This document shows, piece by piece, positions 8,391-18,376 of a DNA stretch of 64,000 bases (its first letter is position 1; the number at the start of each line of letters is the position of its first letter). Both the position numbers and the translations under genes were made by a program. The stretch comes from Phytobacter massiliensis JC163 (GTDB lineage Bacteria; Pseudomonadota; Gammaproteobacteria; Enterobacterales; Enterobacteriaceae). The DNA is taken from contig NZ_HE578945.1 in assembly GCF_000321045.1 (NCBI RefSeq), forward strand, positions 690,179-754,178. Reading direction: 5' to 3'. Under the pieces are notes generated by a model, which did not search any database, was not told the origin of the DNA, and saw only the letters and a program-made list of their open reading frames with translations.

Positions 8391-9761
8391 TCAGACGTTA
8401 GGGAAGATAAGTTCGAGCGCCTGCATGGAATCTTCCCATCCGGCGCGTTCAAAAATGCCCTGCTGTAAAAAGGCTTCAAGCTGCGGCCACAACGCGATGG
8501 CTTTATCCAGCATCGGGTCGCTCCCACGGGCATAGGCCCCAACGCTTACCAGGTCGCGGTTGCGCTGGAAGCTCGACAGCAATTGCTTGAAGTTTCTGAC
8601 TCTGGCGTAATGGTGTTCTGTGATCAGCGCCGTCATGGCGCGGCTGATAGAGGCTTCAATATCAATAGCCGGATAGTGCCCGGCCTCCGCCAGCCGCCGC
8701 GACAGCACGATATGGCCGTCGAGGATCGCTCGCGCCGAGTCGGCTATCGGATCCTGCTGGTCGTCCCCTTCGGTAAGCACCGTATAAAAGGCGGTGATAG
8801 ATCCGCCGCCGCTGATGCCATTACCGGCGCGCTCGACCAGCGCAGGCAGCTTGGCGAACACAGAAGGCGGGTAGCCTTTGGTGGCGGGCGGCTCGCCGAT
8901 AGCCAGCGCGATTTCACGCTGCGCCATGGCGTAGCGGGTCAGGGAGTCCATGATCAGCAGCACATGCTGGCCGCGATCGCGGAAATCTTCGGCGATGCGC
9001 GTGGCGTAAGCCGCTCCCTGCATACGCAACAGCGGCGAGACGTCCGCCGGGGCGGCGATCACCACCGAGCGCGCGCGTCCGTCGGCGCCGAGAATATTCT
9101 CGATAAAATCTTTAACTTCGCGGCCACGCTCGCCGATAAGCCCGACGACGATAACATCCGCCTGGGTGTATCGGGCCATCATGCCCAGCAGGACGCTTTT
9201 ACCCACGCCGGAGCCGGCGAACAGCCCCATACGCTGGCCGCGCCCGACGGTAAGCAGAGCGTTAATGGCGCGCACGCCGGTGTCCAGCACATGCTCAATC
9301 GGCGTGCGCTGCAGCGGGTTGAAGGGCTGGGTTATCAGCGCGCCGGTTTCCCCGGTATCCGGGGCGGGCAGGCCGTCGAGCGGTTTGCCGCCCCCGTCCA
9401 GAACGCGGCCCAGCAGGGCAGGGCCGAGGGGAAGCTGTTTGCCGCTTTGCAAACCGTCTCCCGTCAGATTTTTGGCGTACACCCGCGCGCCGGGGAGAAT
9501 GCCTTCCACCTCTTCGAGAGGCATCAGGAACAGGCGCTGGCCGTTAAAGCCCACCACTTCGCTCTCTACTTCGCGGGTTTCGTGACCGTCCTGACGCTCA
9601 ATCACGCAGGTGGCCCCCAGCGGCAGTTGCAGGCCCGTCGCTTCCAGCACCAGGCCGGTGGCGCGGGTCAGGCGGCCATAGCGGCGCACCGACGGCAGCT
9701 GCGCCATACGGGTTTCAAAATTATCCAGCGAGGTAAGCCAGCGGGTGAGACGGGCGGTCAT
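8391..9761 (-). CDS. fliI: Flagellum-specific ATPase FliI
   Basis: 456-residue AAA-like ATPase that energises unfolding and entry of flagellar export substrates. The Walker A is [17 protein letters not shown] (about residues 175-191) and the Walker B is [13 protein letters not shown], with the F-type ATPase [18 protein letters not shown] signature. The ATG at 9761 ([16 protein letters not shown]) overlaps the fliH stop (TGATG) and matches the E. coli start; an upstream in-frame ATG at 9791 lies inside fliH and was rejected. Confidence 0.98.
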   Translation of the reverse strand: MTARLTRWLTSLDNFETRMAQLPSVRRYGRLTRATGLVLEATGLQLPLGATCVIERQDGHETREVESEVVGFNGQRLFLMPLEEVEGILPGARVYAKNLTGDGLQSGKQLPLGPALLGRVLDGGGKPLDGLPAPDTGETGALITQPFNPLQRTPIEHVLDTGVRAINALLTVGRGQRMGLFAGSGVGKSVLLGMMARYTQADVIVVGLIGERGREVKDFIENILGADGRARSVVIAAPADVSPLLRMQGAAYATRIAEDFRDRGQHVLLIMDSLTRYAMAQREIALAIGEPPATKGYPPSVFAKLPALVERAGNGISGGGSITAFYTVLTEGDDQQDPIADSARAILDGHIVLSRRLAEAGHYPAIDIEASISRAMTALITEHHYARVRNFKQLLSSFQRNRDLVSVGAYARGSDPMLDKAIALWPQLEAFLQQGIFERAGWEDSMQALELIFPNV

Positions 9762-10471
9762 CAGACGACTCCCGGAGCCGCCAGGCGGCACAGTTCCTGC
9801 CAGCGCGTCGCCACGCTGGCGTCGAGATCGCCTTCGTCGGCGGAGACTTTACAGCCTCCCGGATGCAGGGTCGGGTCGCCGCGCAGCCGCCAGCCGTGCA
9901 GGCTCAGGGTCGCGCCCAGCATCTCTTCCACCCGCTGCAGGTCGTCCGGGTGAACGCGCAACTGCGGTTTCCCGCTGAACAGCGGCTCCTGCTGCAACAG
10001 CAATTGAATCTGTTTAATCAGGGCGGTGTTGTCGACGCACGGCGTCTGGCCGATCACCTGGCGCGCGGCTTCCAGCGCCATCTGCATCAGGCGGGAGGCG
10101 ATCACGCTGTCGAGGGCGTCAAGGGTATATTGAAATTCGCTGACCAGCTGCTGCATGCGGGCATGCAGCGGCGCCTGCTGCTGACGGGCCTGGTTGAGGC
10201 CGTTTTCCAGCCCCTGCGCCAGCCCTTCCTGGTAACCCTGCTCCTGGCCTTTCTGTCGACCTTCGGCAAGGCCCGCGTTATAGCCAGCCTCGTGAGCCTG
10301 CATTTGTAGCTGCGCGAGCTGCTGCTGGCGCAGCTGCTCGGCGGAAACGGTCTCTTCCGGCTGTTCGTCGTCCTCTTCGCCTGCGCTTGCGCTAAAAGCA
10401 GGGGCGAACTCCGGTACCGGCACGGCCAGGTCATCGGGTTTCCAGACCTTCCACGGCAGCTCGTTAGACAT
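9761..10471 (-). CDS. fliH: Flagellar export ATPase regulator FliH
   Basis: 236 residues. FliH dimerises, binds FliI and links it to FliN in the C-ring. The N terminus [16 protein letters not shown] is the known FliN/FlhA-binding segment. The middle contains a glycine-repeat helix ([20 protein letters not shown]), the GxxxG repeats typical of FliH. The C terminus ([20 protein letters not shown]) is the FliI-binding, V1/F-type stator-like domain. The start at 10471 gives an eight-base overlap with fliG; the ATG at 10492 would overlap more. Confidence 0.96.
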   Translation of the reverse strand: MSNELPWKVWKPDDLAVPVPEFAPAFSASAGEEDDEQPEETVSAEQLRQQQLAQLQMQAHEAGYNAGLAEGRQKGQEQGYQEGLAQGLENGLNQARQQQAPLHARMQQLVSEFQYTLDALDSVIASRLMQMALEAARQVIGQTPCVDNTALIKQIQLLLQQEPLFSGKPQLRVHPDDLQRVEEMLGATLSLHGWRLRGDPTLHPGGCKVSADEGDLDASVATRWQELCRLAAPGVV

Positions 10472-11468
10472 AGGTATCCTCGCCGCTGCCAATTACCATC
10501 TCGCCGGTTTCCGCCAGACGACGAACAATAAGCAGGATGGCTTTCTGTTCGTTCTCCACCTGAGACAGACGTACCGGGCCACGGTTGGCAAGGTCGTCGC
10601 GCAGGATATCCGCCGCACGCTGGGACATGTTGCGCAGGAACTTGTCGCGCAGCGGCGCTTCGGCCCCTTTGAGGGCGATAAGCAGGGATTCGGAGTCCAC
10701 TTCCTGCAGCAGGCGCTGGATGCTGCGGTCGTCCACTTCGACCAGGTTTTCGAACAGGAACATCTCGTCGATAATTTTCTGCGCCAGCTCGCCGTCGAAT
10801 TCGCGCACTGCGGTAATGACCGCCTCTTCCTGCTGCGTTTTCATCAGGTTGATAATTTCCGCCGCGGTTCTTACGCCGCCCATTTTGCTGCGTTTGAGGT
10901 TCTGGCCGTCGAGCAGGTTGTTGAGCACTTCGGTCAGTTCCGCCAGCGCGGCAGGCTGAACGCCGCCGAAGGTGGCGATACGCAGCATCACATCGTGACG
11001 CATACGCTCGTCGAACAGGGCGAGAATATCGGCCGCCTGCGAGCGCTTGAGGTGCACAAGAATGGTGGCGATGATCTGCGGGTGCTCGTCGCGGATAAGG
11101 TCGGCGGCGCTTTGCGGCTCCATAAAGTTGAGCGTTTCGATGCCGCTGGTGGTATCGCGGGTTTCCAGAATATCTTCCAGCAGGCTGGCGGCGCGCTCTT
11201 CGCCCAGCGCTTTGACCAGCACCGTGCGCAGGTAGTCGTTGGCGTTGATATTGAGCGCCGCGAACTGTTCCGCCTCGGATTCGAACTCCTGCAGCACTTC
11301 CATCAGCTGTTTATTGGAGATCTGCCGCACGCTGGCCATCGCCGTACTCAGGTGCTGAACTTCACGGGCGGAAAGGTGTTTAAATACCTCTGCCGCGCGG
11401 TCTTCGCCAATGGTCATCAGCAGGATGACGCTTTTATCGGTGCCGGTAAGGGTTGAATTATTGCTCAT
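10464..11468 (-). CDS. fliG: Flagellar motor switch protein FliG
   Basis: 334 residues. FliG is the C-ring rotor protein on which MotA generates torque. The middle-domain EHPQ motif is present ([20 protein letters not shown]), as is the [11 protein letters not shown] segment. The C-terminal torque domain carries the expected charged residues ([34 protein letters not shown]). Overlaps fliF by 11 bases. All conserved elements are intact. Confidence 0.98.
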   Translation of the reverse strand: MSNNSTLTGTDKSVILLMTIGEDRAAEVFKHLSAREVQHLSTAMASVRQISNKQLMEVLQEFESEAEQFAALNINANDYLRTVLVKALGEERAASLLEDILETRDTTSGIETLNFMEPQSAADLIRDEHPQIIATILVHLKRSQAADILALFDERMRHDVMLRIATFGGVQPAALAELTEVLNNLLDGQNLKRSKMGGVRTAAEIINLMKTQQEEAVITAVREFDGELAQKIIDEMFLFENLVEVDDRSIQRLLQEVDSESLLIALKGAEAPLRDKFLRNMSQRAADILRDDLANRGPVRLSQVENEQKAILLIVRRLAETGEMVIGSGEDTYV

Positions 11469-13146
11469 GTTCGTTGCTCATCCACTGGCGAATGACCAGC
11501 GCCACTACGCGCGGATCGTTGTCTGACATTTCACGAATACGCTGGCTCATCACTTCCGCGCCAAGGCGCTGGTTGCTACGACGCTGCTGGATCTGCTCGT
11601 CTTTACTCAGGCGAACTTCCACTGACTCTTCAATTTCGGCGCGCGCGGCCTGCGCCTCTTTGACGGCTTTCGCCTCTTCCTGGCGGCGTACCAGCTGCGG
11701 ACGCACCGCTTTACGCCACAGGAGCCAGGCGACAATCAGCACCAGCAGCCAGCGGCCGGCAGAGATGAGCTGGTCGATAAAGGCCTGCTGCTGCCAGAAC
11801 GGGAGCTGGCCGCCCACATCGTCGGTCATGTTGAACGGGGAGTTGACCACGTTCAGGGTGTCGCCGCGCTTGTCGGAATAGCCCATCGCTTCGCGGGTCA
11901 GATCCTCAATCTGCTTGATCTGCTCTGCGGACAGCGCTTCGGTTTTGCCATCCGCCAGGGTGCGGTAATTGACCACCACCGCAACGGAGAGGCGCTCCAC
12001 GTCGCCAACGTTCATTTTGGTATGGCGGATGGTACGGTCTACTTCGTAGTTGGCCGTTTCGTTACGCGTGGTATTCCGCGGCCCGGACGTAGTCGCCGTG
12101 GACGTAGTCTGCTGTGCGTTCTGGTTTTGATTCTGATTCTGCTGGTTGGCAGGCGGGTTGGTAATCGGCGCCGCGTTGGCCGGAGCAGGCTGATTAGAGA
12201 GCGCGCCGGGCACGCCGCCGGGATAAGCGCCGCCAATCTGCTCGCTTTCATTCGTCTGGCGCGAACGCAGCACCGCCCTGGAGGCGTCGCCGTTGGGCTG
12301 ATACTGCTCATCCGTCTGTTCTTTGCTGGCAAAATCGATCTGCGCGGTGACCTGGGCATGGACGTTGCCGTTGCCGACGATAGGCGCCAGAATGGCTTCG
12401 ATACGGCGCTGCACGCGGCCTTCGACGTCGGCGGCGTATTTCAGCTGCGCATCATTGAGATCGCGCCCGGCGGTGCCGGACTGGGTAAGCAGGCGACCGG
12501 TCTGATCGACAATGGTGACGTTGCCCGGCGGCAGACCCGCCACCGCGCTGGAAACCAGGTGCACGACCGCGGCAATCTGGCCGTCATCCATTGCCCGTCC
12601 GGCCTGCAGGTTTACGGTTACCGACGCGGTCGGGGATTTTTGTTCACGCACGAACAGGGACGGTTTTGGCATGGCGAGATGCACGCGGGCGCTTTTTACC
12701 GGACCGAGCGTCTCAATGGTGCGCGCCAGTTCGCCTTCCAGCGCGCGCTGGTAGTTAACCTGCTCGCTGAACTGGCTGATGCCGAACTTTTCCTGATCGA
12801 GTAATTCAAAGCCGACGGCGCCGCCTTTTGGCAGCCCAAGCTGCGCCAGGCGCAGGCGCAATTCCTGCACTTTCTCTGCGGGCACTTCAATCGCGCCGCC
12901 GGTATCAGTGACGCGGTAGGGGATATTCATCTGGGTCAGCTGCGTGACAATCGCACCGCCGTCCTGATCGGAAAGGTTGCTATAAAGGGTGCGGTAGTCC
13001 GGGCTTTTCGCCCACAGCACCATGGCAACGATGACCGCAACTGCCGCAGCGGCAGCAACGATTAACGGAATCCGTGGGTTCGCGCGTAAGCGGTTAATCC
13101 ACTCCTGAGATTTGTTTTGTGGTGCAGCAGTTGCAGTCGCACTCAT
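11458..13146 (-). CDS. fliF: Flagellar MS-ring protein FliF
   Basis: 562 residues with two transmembrane helices, at about residues 28-45 ([19 protein letters not shown]) and 455-475 ([15 protein letters not shown]). FliF forms the MS ring that nucleates the basal body. Ring-building motifs are seen in the periplasmic part (YLR-like [31 protein letters not shown]-like [17 protein letters not shown]). A proline/asparagine/glutamine-rich insert ([10 protein letters not shown]) lies around residue 330. The C-terminal tail after the second helix binds FliG. First gene of the fliFGHIJK operon, divergent from fliE. Confidence 0.98.
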   Translation of the reverse strand: MSATATAAPQNKSQEWINRLRANPRIPLIVAAAAAVAVIVAMVLWAKSPDYRTLYSNLSDQDGGAIVTQLTQMNIPYRVTDTGGAIEVPAEKVQELRLRLAQLGLPKGGAVGFELLDQEKFGISQFSEQVNYQRALEGELARTIETLGPVKSARVHLAMPKPSLFVREQKSPTASVTVNLQAGRAMDDGQIAAVVHLVSSAVAGLPPGNVTIVDQTGRLLTQSGTAGRDLNDAQLKYAADVEGRVQRRIEAILAPIVGNGNVHAQVTAQIDFASKEQTDEQYQPNGDASRAVLRSRQTNESEQIGGAYPGGVPGALSNQPAPANAAPITNPPANQQNQNQNQNAQQTTSTATTSGPRNTTRNETANYEVDRTIRHTKMNVGDVERLSVAVVVNYRTLADGKTEALSAEQIKQIEDLTREAMGYSDKRGDTLNVVNSPFNMTDDVGGQLPFWQQQAFIDQLISAGRWLLVLIVAWLLWRKAVRPQLVRRQEEAKAVKEAQAARAEIEESVEVRLSKDEQIQQRRSNQRLGAEVMSQRIREMSDNDPRVVALVIRQWMSNEHEQ

Positions 13147-13374
13147 TGCGCACCTCGTAACTCAGTGTGAATGTTGTTATATGAGTAGTGAAGCAAAACA
13201 GACTCCCGGATCGGCAAACTCGACATTTGTCCATTAACATGGCCCTGCCATTATTTGACGATTCGGAATTTTCTATGCCTCAAATAACCTGGTTTTTTAT
13301 CGTTATTTACCGCCATTATCTTATTGACGAACTGGTAACCTTCTCCGGGTATCAAACCATCCGGGAACAGATCC

Positions 13375-13686
13375 ATGGCAATTCAGGGCATCGAAAGCGT
13401 TGTCAGCCAGCTGCAGGCAACGGCAGGACTGGCGAAAAATCAAAGCGTTGACACTACTCAGAGCGTAAGTTTCGCCGGTCAGCTACACGCGGCGCTGGAT
13501 CGTATCAGCGATACGCAAAACGCGGCACGCACGCAGGCGGAAAAATTCACCCTCGGCGAGCCGGGCGTTGCATTAAATGATGTGATGACCGACCTGCAGA
13601 AATCCTCCATCTCGTTGCAGATGGGGATTCAGGTGCGCAACAAGCTGGTGGCGGCCTATCAGGACGTGATGAATATGCAGGTGTAG
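13375..13686 (+). CDS. fliE: Flagellar hook-basal body protein FliE
   Basis: 103-residue protein that joins the MS ring to the proximal rod and is the first exported rod component. Family motifs include [17 protein letters not shown] at the N terminus and [17 protein letters not shown] in the middle. The C terminus ([20 protein letters not shown]) is the FliP/FliF-contacting helix. The length agrees with E. coli FliE (104). Transcribed alone and divergently from fliF; the 230-base gap between them should hold FlhDC-dependent promoters, which I could not place with confidence. Confidence 0.97.
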   Translation: MAIQGIESVVSQLQATAGLAKNQSVDTTQSVSFAGQLHAALDRISDTQNAARTQAEKFTLGEPGVALNDVMTDLQKSSISLQMGIQVRNKLVAAYQDVMNMQV

Positions 13687-13700
13687 GGATTTGATCACTA

Positions 13701-13746
13701 CGCGCTGGCGCGGTTGCGGACTTTATGCCGCGCCGCGCTTTTTTAT
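13701..13746 (+). terminator. Intrinsic terminator after fliE
   Basis: GC-rich arms GCGCTGGCGCGG and CCGCGCCGCGC flank a loop of about 12 bases and are followed by a run of T (TTTTTT) before 13747. Confidence 0.8.
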
Positions 13747-13824
13747 TTCTGCAACAACATGATTTTCTGGAGACAGCGCGGGATTAGTGCCACACTCAGT
13801 GAGTCATGTTAAGCAGGAAAGATG

Positions 13825-14238
13825 ATGAAAAAACAACTGATTTTCGGCGCGGCGCTGCTGTTAAGCGGCTGCGCGCAGATTGATAATTACGCGTCAGTGG
13901 TCCGCCATCCGGCGCCGGCCTCTCTGGCGGGCAACTGGCAGTCGGTGGGGCCGCAGAGCGAACTGGTCAGCCCGGAGGCTATTGCCAGCCTGATCGTGAC
14001 GCCGGAAGGAGATACGCTGGACTGCCGCCAGTGGCAGCGGGTTATTGCCGTACCCGGCAAACTGACGCTGCGCGGCGATGATTACTATAATGTGACCGAA
14101 CAGCGCGACAGCTATCAACTGGAGCGCGAAGGGCAGACGCTGGAATATGACGGCATGACCCTTCGCCGGGTGGATAAACCGACCGCGGAATGCGCCGACG
14201 CGCTGGCGAAAAAGAAGCAGGTCGGTACTAAACTTTAA
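13825..14238 (+). CDS. yedD: Lipoprotein YedD
   Basis: 137-residue predicted outer-membrane lipoprotein, the length of E. coli YedD. The signal peptide MKKQLIFGAALLLSGC ends in a lipobox with the lipidated Cys at about residue 16. The mature part retains the family segment LVSPEAIASLIVTPEGDTLD followed by CRQWQRVIAVPGKLTL. The ATG at 13825 has better spacing to AGGA (13815-13818) than the one at 13822. YedD has no established function, though it lies between fliE and amyA in E. coli too. It converges with amyA. Confidence 0.92.
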   Translation: MKKQLIFGAALLLSGCAQIDNYASVVRHPAPASLAGNWQSVGPQSELVSPEAIASLIVTPEGDTLDCRQWQRVIAVPGKLTLRGDDYYNVTEQRDSYQLEREGQTLEYDGMTLRRVDKPTAECADALAKKKQVGTKL

Positions 14239-14243
14239 CCCAG

Positions 14244-14267
14244 GCGCTGAGGGCTGCCCCTCGGCGC
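14244..14267. terminator. Hairpin between convergent yedD and amyA
   Basis: GCGCTGAGGG pairs with CCCTCGGCGC across a CTGC loop, with one mismatch. It lies between the stop codons of two convergent genes, so it probably serves both directions. T runs are weak. Confidence 0.55.
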
Positions 14268-14271
14268 GCTG

Positions 14272-15759
14272 TCAGAGCGCCTCTTCGATTACCCAAACGC
14301 TGACGCTGCCGCCGTGGCAAGAGAATGTGCCGTCGCCGTTTTCATCGGTCACCACCTGTTCGTCGCGGTTGCCCAGAAAATCGCGCCAGCGTTTGTTGGC
14401 GTAATTCTCGCCGAGCGTCAGCCGCTTTTCACCCTCATCGCCGTTGGACATCACCACCACGCATCCGGGGTTTTCTTCCGTGCCGCTGCGGCTAAAGGCA
14501 ATGCAGTTGGGATGATCGAACCACAGCGTCTGCACGCCGTGGGCGAAGCGTTGACGGGCGATTAACAGCAGGTCCAGCTTATCGATAACCGGCATATCAA
14601 TACGGTACGTTTCACCATCGCCGCCGGTATCCTCATAGCTCGCGCCGAACAGGTCCGGGTAAAAGACCGACGGTACGCCATTCTCCCGCAGCAGAATCAG
14701 CGCATAGGCCAGCGGCTTGAACCACGGCTCTACCGGCGCTTCCAGCGCCTGCAGCGGCTGGGTATCATGGTTGGCCACCAGCGTTACCGCATGGAACGGG
14801 TCGGCTTCTACCAGCGTGCCGGTAAAGATTTCCCGCATATCGTAGTCGCGCCCCTGCTGGGACGCCTCGTGAAATTTCATATGCAGCGGGGCGTCGAACA
14901 GCATCGATTTGCCATCTACCTGCGCCAGATACTGCTGCAGTTTTTCAACATCGTGAGACCAGTATTCCGCAACGATGAACAGCGGCTTCGGGGCGACTTC
15001 CTGCACATGGTCAATCCAGGCTTTATAGAACCACGCGGGAATATGTTTCACCGCATCAAGCCGGAAGCCGTCGCAGTGGGTTTGTTCCATCACCCACCGC
15101 GCCCAATATTTGATCTCCTCGGTCACCGCCCGGTTACGAAAATCGATATTCGCGCCCATCAGGTAATCGAAATTCCCCATCTCGTCATCAACCTGATCGT
15201 TCCAGCCGTCGCCGGTGTAATCATTAACGATCTTGAAAACGCCGTCCTCTTCCGGGTTTTCAATATGGTCGATACCGCTAAAGCATTTGAAATCCCAGAT
15301 GAACTTAGAGTACTGGCCGTTACGGGCAGGGAAGGTGTAGCGCGTCCAGGCCTCGCAGTCGATAACCGCCTCATCAATCTGCGTGCGGTCATGTTCCACG
15401 ACCCGATTGACGCGTATCGCCTCTTTCTCGTCGGCACCCATTTTGTGGTTAACCACCACGTCAAGCAGGACGGCGATCTCCGCCTTCTGCAGCGCGTCGA
15501 TGGCGCTCAGGAGCTGACTTTTATCGCCATATTTTGTCGCGACCGATCCTTTTTGATCGAACTCGCCAAGATCAAACAGATCGTAGCTGTCGTAGCCGAC
15601 CGAGTATCCGCCCGACGCGCCTTTACTGGCTGGCGGCAGCCAGACCATATTGATGCCCATCTCGTTGAAGCTGGCGGCGCGCTCGCTGAGTTCCGGCCAC
15701 AGTTTTCCGCCGTCAGGGTAATACCAGTGAAATGCTTGCAATAAGGTGGGGTTTTTCAT
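14272..15759 (-). CDS. amyA: Cytoplasmic alpha-amylase
   Basis: 495-residue GH13 alpha-amylase without signal peptide, identical in length to E. coli AmyA, a cytoplasmic enzyme that hydrolyses alpha-1,4-glucans. GH13 motifs are present: DVVVNHKMG (region I), [10 protein letters not shown] with the nucleophile Asp (region II), FIVAEYW with the acid Glu (region III) and LVANHDTQ (region IV). Start at 15759 ([19 protein letters not shown]) with AGGA six bases upstream; the ORF extends further 5' but without homology. Same strand as fliDST, and a neighbour of the flagellar genes in other enterics too. Confidence 0.97.
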   Translation of the reverse strand: MKNPTLLQAFHWYYPDGGKLWPELSERAASFNEMGINMVWLPPASKGASGGYSVGYDSYDLFDLGEFDQKGSVATKYGDKSQLLSAIDALQKAEIAVLLDVVVNHKMGADEKEAIRVNRVVEHDRTQIDEAVIDCEAWTRYTFPARNGQYSKFIWDFKCFSGIDHIENPEEDGVFKIVNDYTGDGWNDQVDDEMGNFDYLMGANIDFRNRAVTEEIKYWARWVMEQTHCDGFRLDAVKHIPAWFYKAWIDHVQEVAPKPLFIVAEYWSHDVEKLQQYLAQVDGKSMLFDAPLHMKFHEASQQGRDYDMREIFTGTLVEADPFHAVTLVANHDTQPLQALEAPVEPWFKPLAYALILLRENGVPSVFYPDLFGASYEDTGGDGETYRIDMPVIDKLDLLLIARQRFAHGVQTLWFDHPNCIAFSRSGTEENPGCVVVMSNGDEGEKRLTLGENYANKRWRDFLGNRDEQVVTDENGDGTFSCHGGSVSVWVIEEAL

Positions 15760-15767
15760 CGTCCTTG

Positions 15768-15797
15768 CTCCAGAAGCCGTTTCGTTGACTTCTGGAG
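15768..15797 (-). repeat. Perfect inverted repeat upstream of amyA
   Basis: CTCCAGAAG (15768-15776) and CTTCTGGAG (15789-15797) form a perfect 9-bp stem with a 12-base loop. It ends eight bases before the amyA ATG, next to its ribosome-binding site. It may be the fliDST 3' end or a 5'-leader structure affecting amyA translation. No T run is present. Confidence 0.5.
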
Positions 15798-15824
15798 TAT
15801 GGATGAGAAACATAAAAATGGAGG

Positions 15825-16187
15825 TTACCGGTTTAAATTATTTGGCATTAATACCTTGCCGGAGAGATTGCCGTAAGCGGCGGTGACCGAGTGCTGCTTG
15901 CCCGTTTGATCAATCAGGCCGCGCAGCTCTTCCATCCGCTGCTGTAGCAGCACCTTTAATTCGGCTTCGTTGGAGAGCACCAGGCTCAACAGTTCTTTCG
16001 CCTGCTGAGTCTGCTGTTTATTACCAGGGGAGATGGGATTATGGGCGATGCTTTCGACAAGCTGCACATAATTCACCTCCTGTTCGATCAGTTCATCCCA
16101 TTTACCTGAATGGGCGAGATTTAGCATGGTAGTGCTGAGAGCATGCAGCGCATGCCAGTCGGTAAGAGATGGGATGAAATTAGTCAT
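15825..16187 (-). CDS. fliT: Flagellar chaperone and FlhDC antagonist FliT
   Basis: 120 residues, the E. coli length. FliT is the export chaperone of the cap protein FliD and, when free, binds FlhDC and inhibits class II transcription. The sequence is helical ([36 protein letters not shown]) with the conserved [16 protein letters not shown] segment near the C terminus. The ATG at 16187 overlaps the fliS stop (TGATG); the upstream ATG at 16235 lies in fliS and was rejected. Last gene of fliDST. Confidence 0.95.
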   Translation of the reverse strand: MTNFIPSLTDWHALHALSTTMLNLAHSGKWDELIEQEVNYVQLVESIAHNPISPGNKQQTQQAKELLSLVLSNEAELKVLLQQRMEELRGLIDQTGKQHSVTAAYGNLSGKVLMPNNLNR

Positions 16188-16597
16188 CAACGCATGTCCT
16201 GATGAGTAGAAGCCGATGAGCCGATTTGTTTCCACGCGTCGGCGATATTATTCAGCAATCCCTCGACTTCGATGATGCCTTCTACGTCGTTATGCAAATT
16301 TGCCAGTAACAAACGGCGCACCATATAGTCATAAAGCGATGCCAGATTTTGGGAAAGATCCCCTTCAACATCCATATCCAGTCCTGCTTTAAGTCCGTTA
16401 TCAATAATGCTAATCGCGCGGGAAAGCGCTTCGCCTTTTGCAACAAGATCCCCTTGTTCGAGGAACAGGCGCGCACGGACAAGGGCACTGTGTGCCCCGT
16501 CAAAAAGCATGACAATAAGCTGATGTGGGCTTGCACTCATCACTGCGCTTTCCAGCCCAACTTTTTGGTAAGAAAGAGCACCACTTTGGCTATACAT
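16187..16597 (-). CDS. fliS: Flagellin export chaperone FliS
   Basis: 136-residue helical chaperone that binds the C-terminal D0 region of flagellin and prevents premature polymerisation. Landmarks are MYSQSGALSYQKVGLESAVM, ASPHQLIVMLFDGAHSALVR and the SLYDYMVRRLLLAN helix. Length matches E. coli. Overlaps fliT and follows fliD by nine bases. It should act on the fliC product encoded about 1.8 kb away. Confidence 0.97.
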   Translation of the reverse strand: MYSQSGALSYQKVGLESAVMSASPHQLIVMLFDGAHSALVRARLFLEQGDLVAKGEALSRAISIIDNGLKAGLDMDVEGDLSQNLASLYDYMVRRLLLANLHNDVEGIIEVEGLLNNIADAWKQIGSSASTHQDMR

Positions 16598-16606
16598 ATC
16601 AAATCC

Positions 16607-18043
16607 TTAACTGCTCGAAGAACTAAACTGTTGCGCTAAATAGGTTGAGGTACTGTTCATTTTGGTCACCAGACTATCAAGCGCGGTAAACTGCGCCTTA
16701 TAACGCGCCATTGTCGCTTCGATGGTCGCCTGCATGGCGGTATAACGTTTATCCAGCGTTTTGATCGTCGCGTTGATGCCATCCTGCGCATTCTGGATAA
16801 CCCCTTCGCTACCCGTGGAGGTGCTCAGCATCTTGGTCAGCGTATTATTCATTGAGGTGGCAAGACCGGTGGTTTTGCCGTCACCAATGAAATAGGCCTG
16901 CACCGCCTCCGGGTTTTTGGTCAGCGCGTCAGACAGCTTGGTCTCATCTATTTTCAGGTTCCCCGTGGAGCCATCAGCACCCACATCGGGATCTTGCGTA
17001 ATGCCAAACTGGGCCATGATGGCGTAGGCGCCCGACTGAACTTCTGTCAGCTGCCCGCGAAGCTGCGCCTGCACGGAGCGCACGGTGCTGTCGCCAATCA
17101 GCGCGCCGTTGCTGTTTGACTGACTGTCTGCGCCCGCGTCGACGGCCACGTATTTGGTCACGCTGGCAATGGTGGATTGCAGCGAGTTGTAGGCGGTAAC
17201 CCAGTTTTTAACGGCCTGCGTCGTCGAATCGGTAGAGCGGGTCACATCTAACGCTTCGTCGGCGGTGCTTTTTGATTTCAGCGTCAACGTGACGCCGGTC
17301 AGGGCATCCGAAATCGTGTTGCTTGAGCGCTCAATCATAATGCCATTGACTGAGACGCGGGCATTCTGTGACGGTGTTTGTATGCTTAACGCGCTGCTGG
17401 TGCTGTCGTGGCCGATTTTCTGCTGCAGCGTGTCGTCGCCAGTAACCGTTACGGTCATATCGCCGCTGGTGCCGGTGGATTTAGAGGTTAACAGCAGGCG
17501 GAAGTCGCCATCATCTGCTTTGATAACCGTAGCCGCGACGTTACCGCCCGCTTTATTAATCGCGCTGGCGATGCCGTTTAACGTCGTGTCTGAATCCGAC
17601 AGGGTAATGGTCAACGGATCTTTGGTGCCGGGCTGGGTAATGGTCAGTTTCCGGGTGCCGTCTGCCGTCGTTCCGCCAAGCTGCGTTGTGCTGCTGCTAA
17701 GGCTAGAGGACATCAGCACCTGGGCTTTCGCCACCTGATCAACATTCACTGTGTAAGAGCCGACGGTCGCGTCGCTGGATGTTGTCGCCGAAAAGGCGGT
17801 ATTGGTGCTGCTAACAGATGTCGCGTTCCATGTCGCTGTCTTACCAAGGGCAGCGGTCGCGGTTTGCAGATTGGTCAGCGCGCTTTGTAACTTACCGTAG
17901 GCGCTCAACTGAGCGGTATAGGTGGTTTTCTGGTTCGAAATCGCCGTCAGCTTGGTATTTTCCGCCGTTTCGAGGTTAGCGTACAGCGAAGCCAATGGCA
18001 GGCCAGAGCCGACCCCTAAATTACTCGTATCAACAGTAGCCAT
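16607..18043 (-). CDS. fliD: Flagellar filament cap protein FliD
   Basis: 478 residues, similar to E. coli FliD (468). FliD forms the pentameric cap that folds flagellin at the tip. Conserved terminal coiled-coil regions are visible at the N terminus (LGVGSGLPLASLYANLETAE) and the C terminus (MQATIEATMARYKAQFTALD, NSTSTYLAQQF). The central, surface-exposed part is rich in Ser and Thr. Start at 18043 (MATVDTSN); the ORF's extra 23 codons overlap the sigma-28 promoter and are untranslated. A near-consensus sigma-28 promoter lies upstream. Confidence 0.97.
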   Translation of the reverse strand: MATVDTSNLGVGSGLPLASLYANLETAENTKLTAISNQKTTYTAQLSAYGKLQSALTNLQTATAALGKTATWNATSVSSTNTAFSATTSSDATVGSYTVNVDQVAKAQVLMSSSLSSSTTQLGGTTADGTRKLTITQPGTKDPLTITLSDSDTTLNGIASAINKAGGNVAATVIKADDGDFRLLLTSKSTGTSGDMTVTVTGDDTLQQKIGHDSTSSALSIQTPSQNARVSVNGIMIERSSNTISDALTGVTLTLKSKSTADEALDVTRSTDSTTQAVKNWVTAYNSLQSTIASVTKYVAVDAGADSQSNSNGALIGDSTVRSVQAQLRGQLTEVQSGAYAIMAQFGITQDPDVGADGSTGNLKIDETKLSDALTKNPEAVQAYFIGDGKTTGLATSMNNTLTKMLSTSTGSEGVIQNAQDGINATIKTLDKRYTAMQATIEATMARYKAQFTALDSLVTKMNSTSTYLAQQFSSSSS

Positions 18044-18080
18044 GTCTGAATTCCTTGCGTCTTGGATAGAACTTGACTCT

Positions 18081-18107
18081 CTATCGGCACCAGTTGAGAA
18101 AAGTTTA
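18081..18107 (-). promoter_or_regulatory. Sigma-28 (FliA) promoter of fliDST
   Basis: On the minus strand: TAAACTTT, an 11-base spacer, then GCCGATAG, against the consensus TAAAGTTT-N11-GCCGATAA (14 of 16). It is 38 bases upstream of the fliD ATG. Confidence 0.9.
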
Positions 18108-18278
18108 CACATTGAGCGAAAAAATAATCGACAGAAAAGCGCAGGCAGTTAGCGGTAAATAGGCGGATTGCGCACCGCTTTATTGCCGGTAAATAAAGGT
18201 GAAAATAGAAGGTAGCGAGGGGTTTACTATTTTAATATCTTAAATTTCAGTAAGTTAAAACTTTTTCACGATTATTTC

Positions 18279-18305
18279 TAAAGTCCTTTGAAGATGCGCC
18301 GATAC
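18279..18305 (+). promoter_or_regulatory. Sigma-28 (FliA) promoter of fliC
   Basis: TAAAGTCC (18279-18286), an 11-base spacer, then GCCGATAC (18298-18305), a close match to the FliA consensus. About 70 bases upstream of the fliC ATG. Confidence 0.92.
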
Positions 18306-18376
18306 CCTTGTTGACGGTGAGAGACGCCGTAAGTGGTAGGCACCGAACCTAAATCAATTTTTGAAGGAAAGCTATT

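Larger units (their letters stand above)
18044..18376. other. Divergent fliD/fliC promoter region
   Basis: 333 bases without a gene. It contains the two sigma-28 promoters listed separately, the fliC leader (about 60-70 bases) and an AT-rich stretch in between. The fliC ribosome-binding site GAAGGAAAG ends six bases before the ATG. Confidence 0.8.

Noticed and set aside
8583-9953. 456-codon plus-strand open frame opposite fliI/fliH
   Set aside because: It is antisense to two strongly conserved flagellar genes in high-GC DNA, has no recognisable domain, and its composition reflects the complementary codons.
14767-15744. 325-codon plus-strand frame opposite amyA
   Set aside because: Antisense shadow of a complete GH13 amylase with no independent homology.
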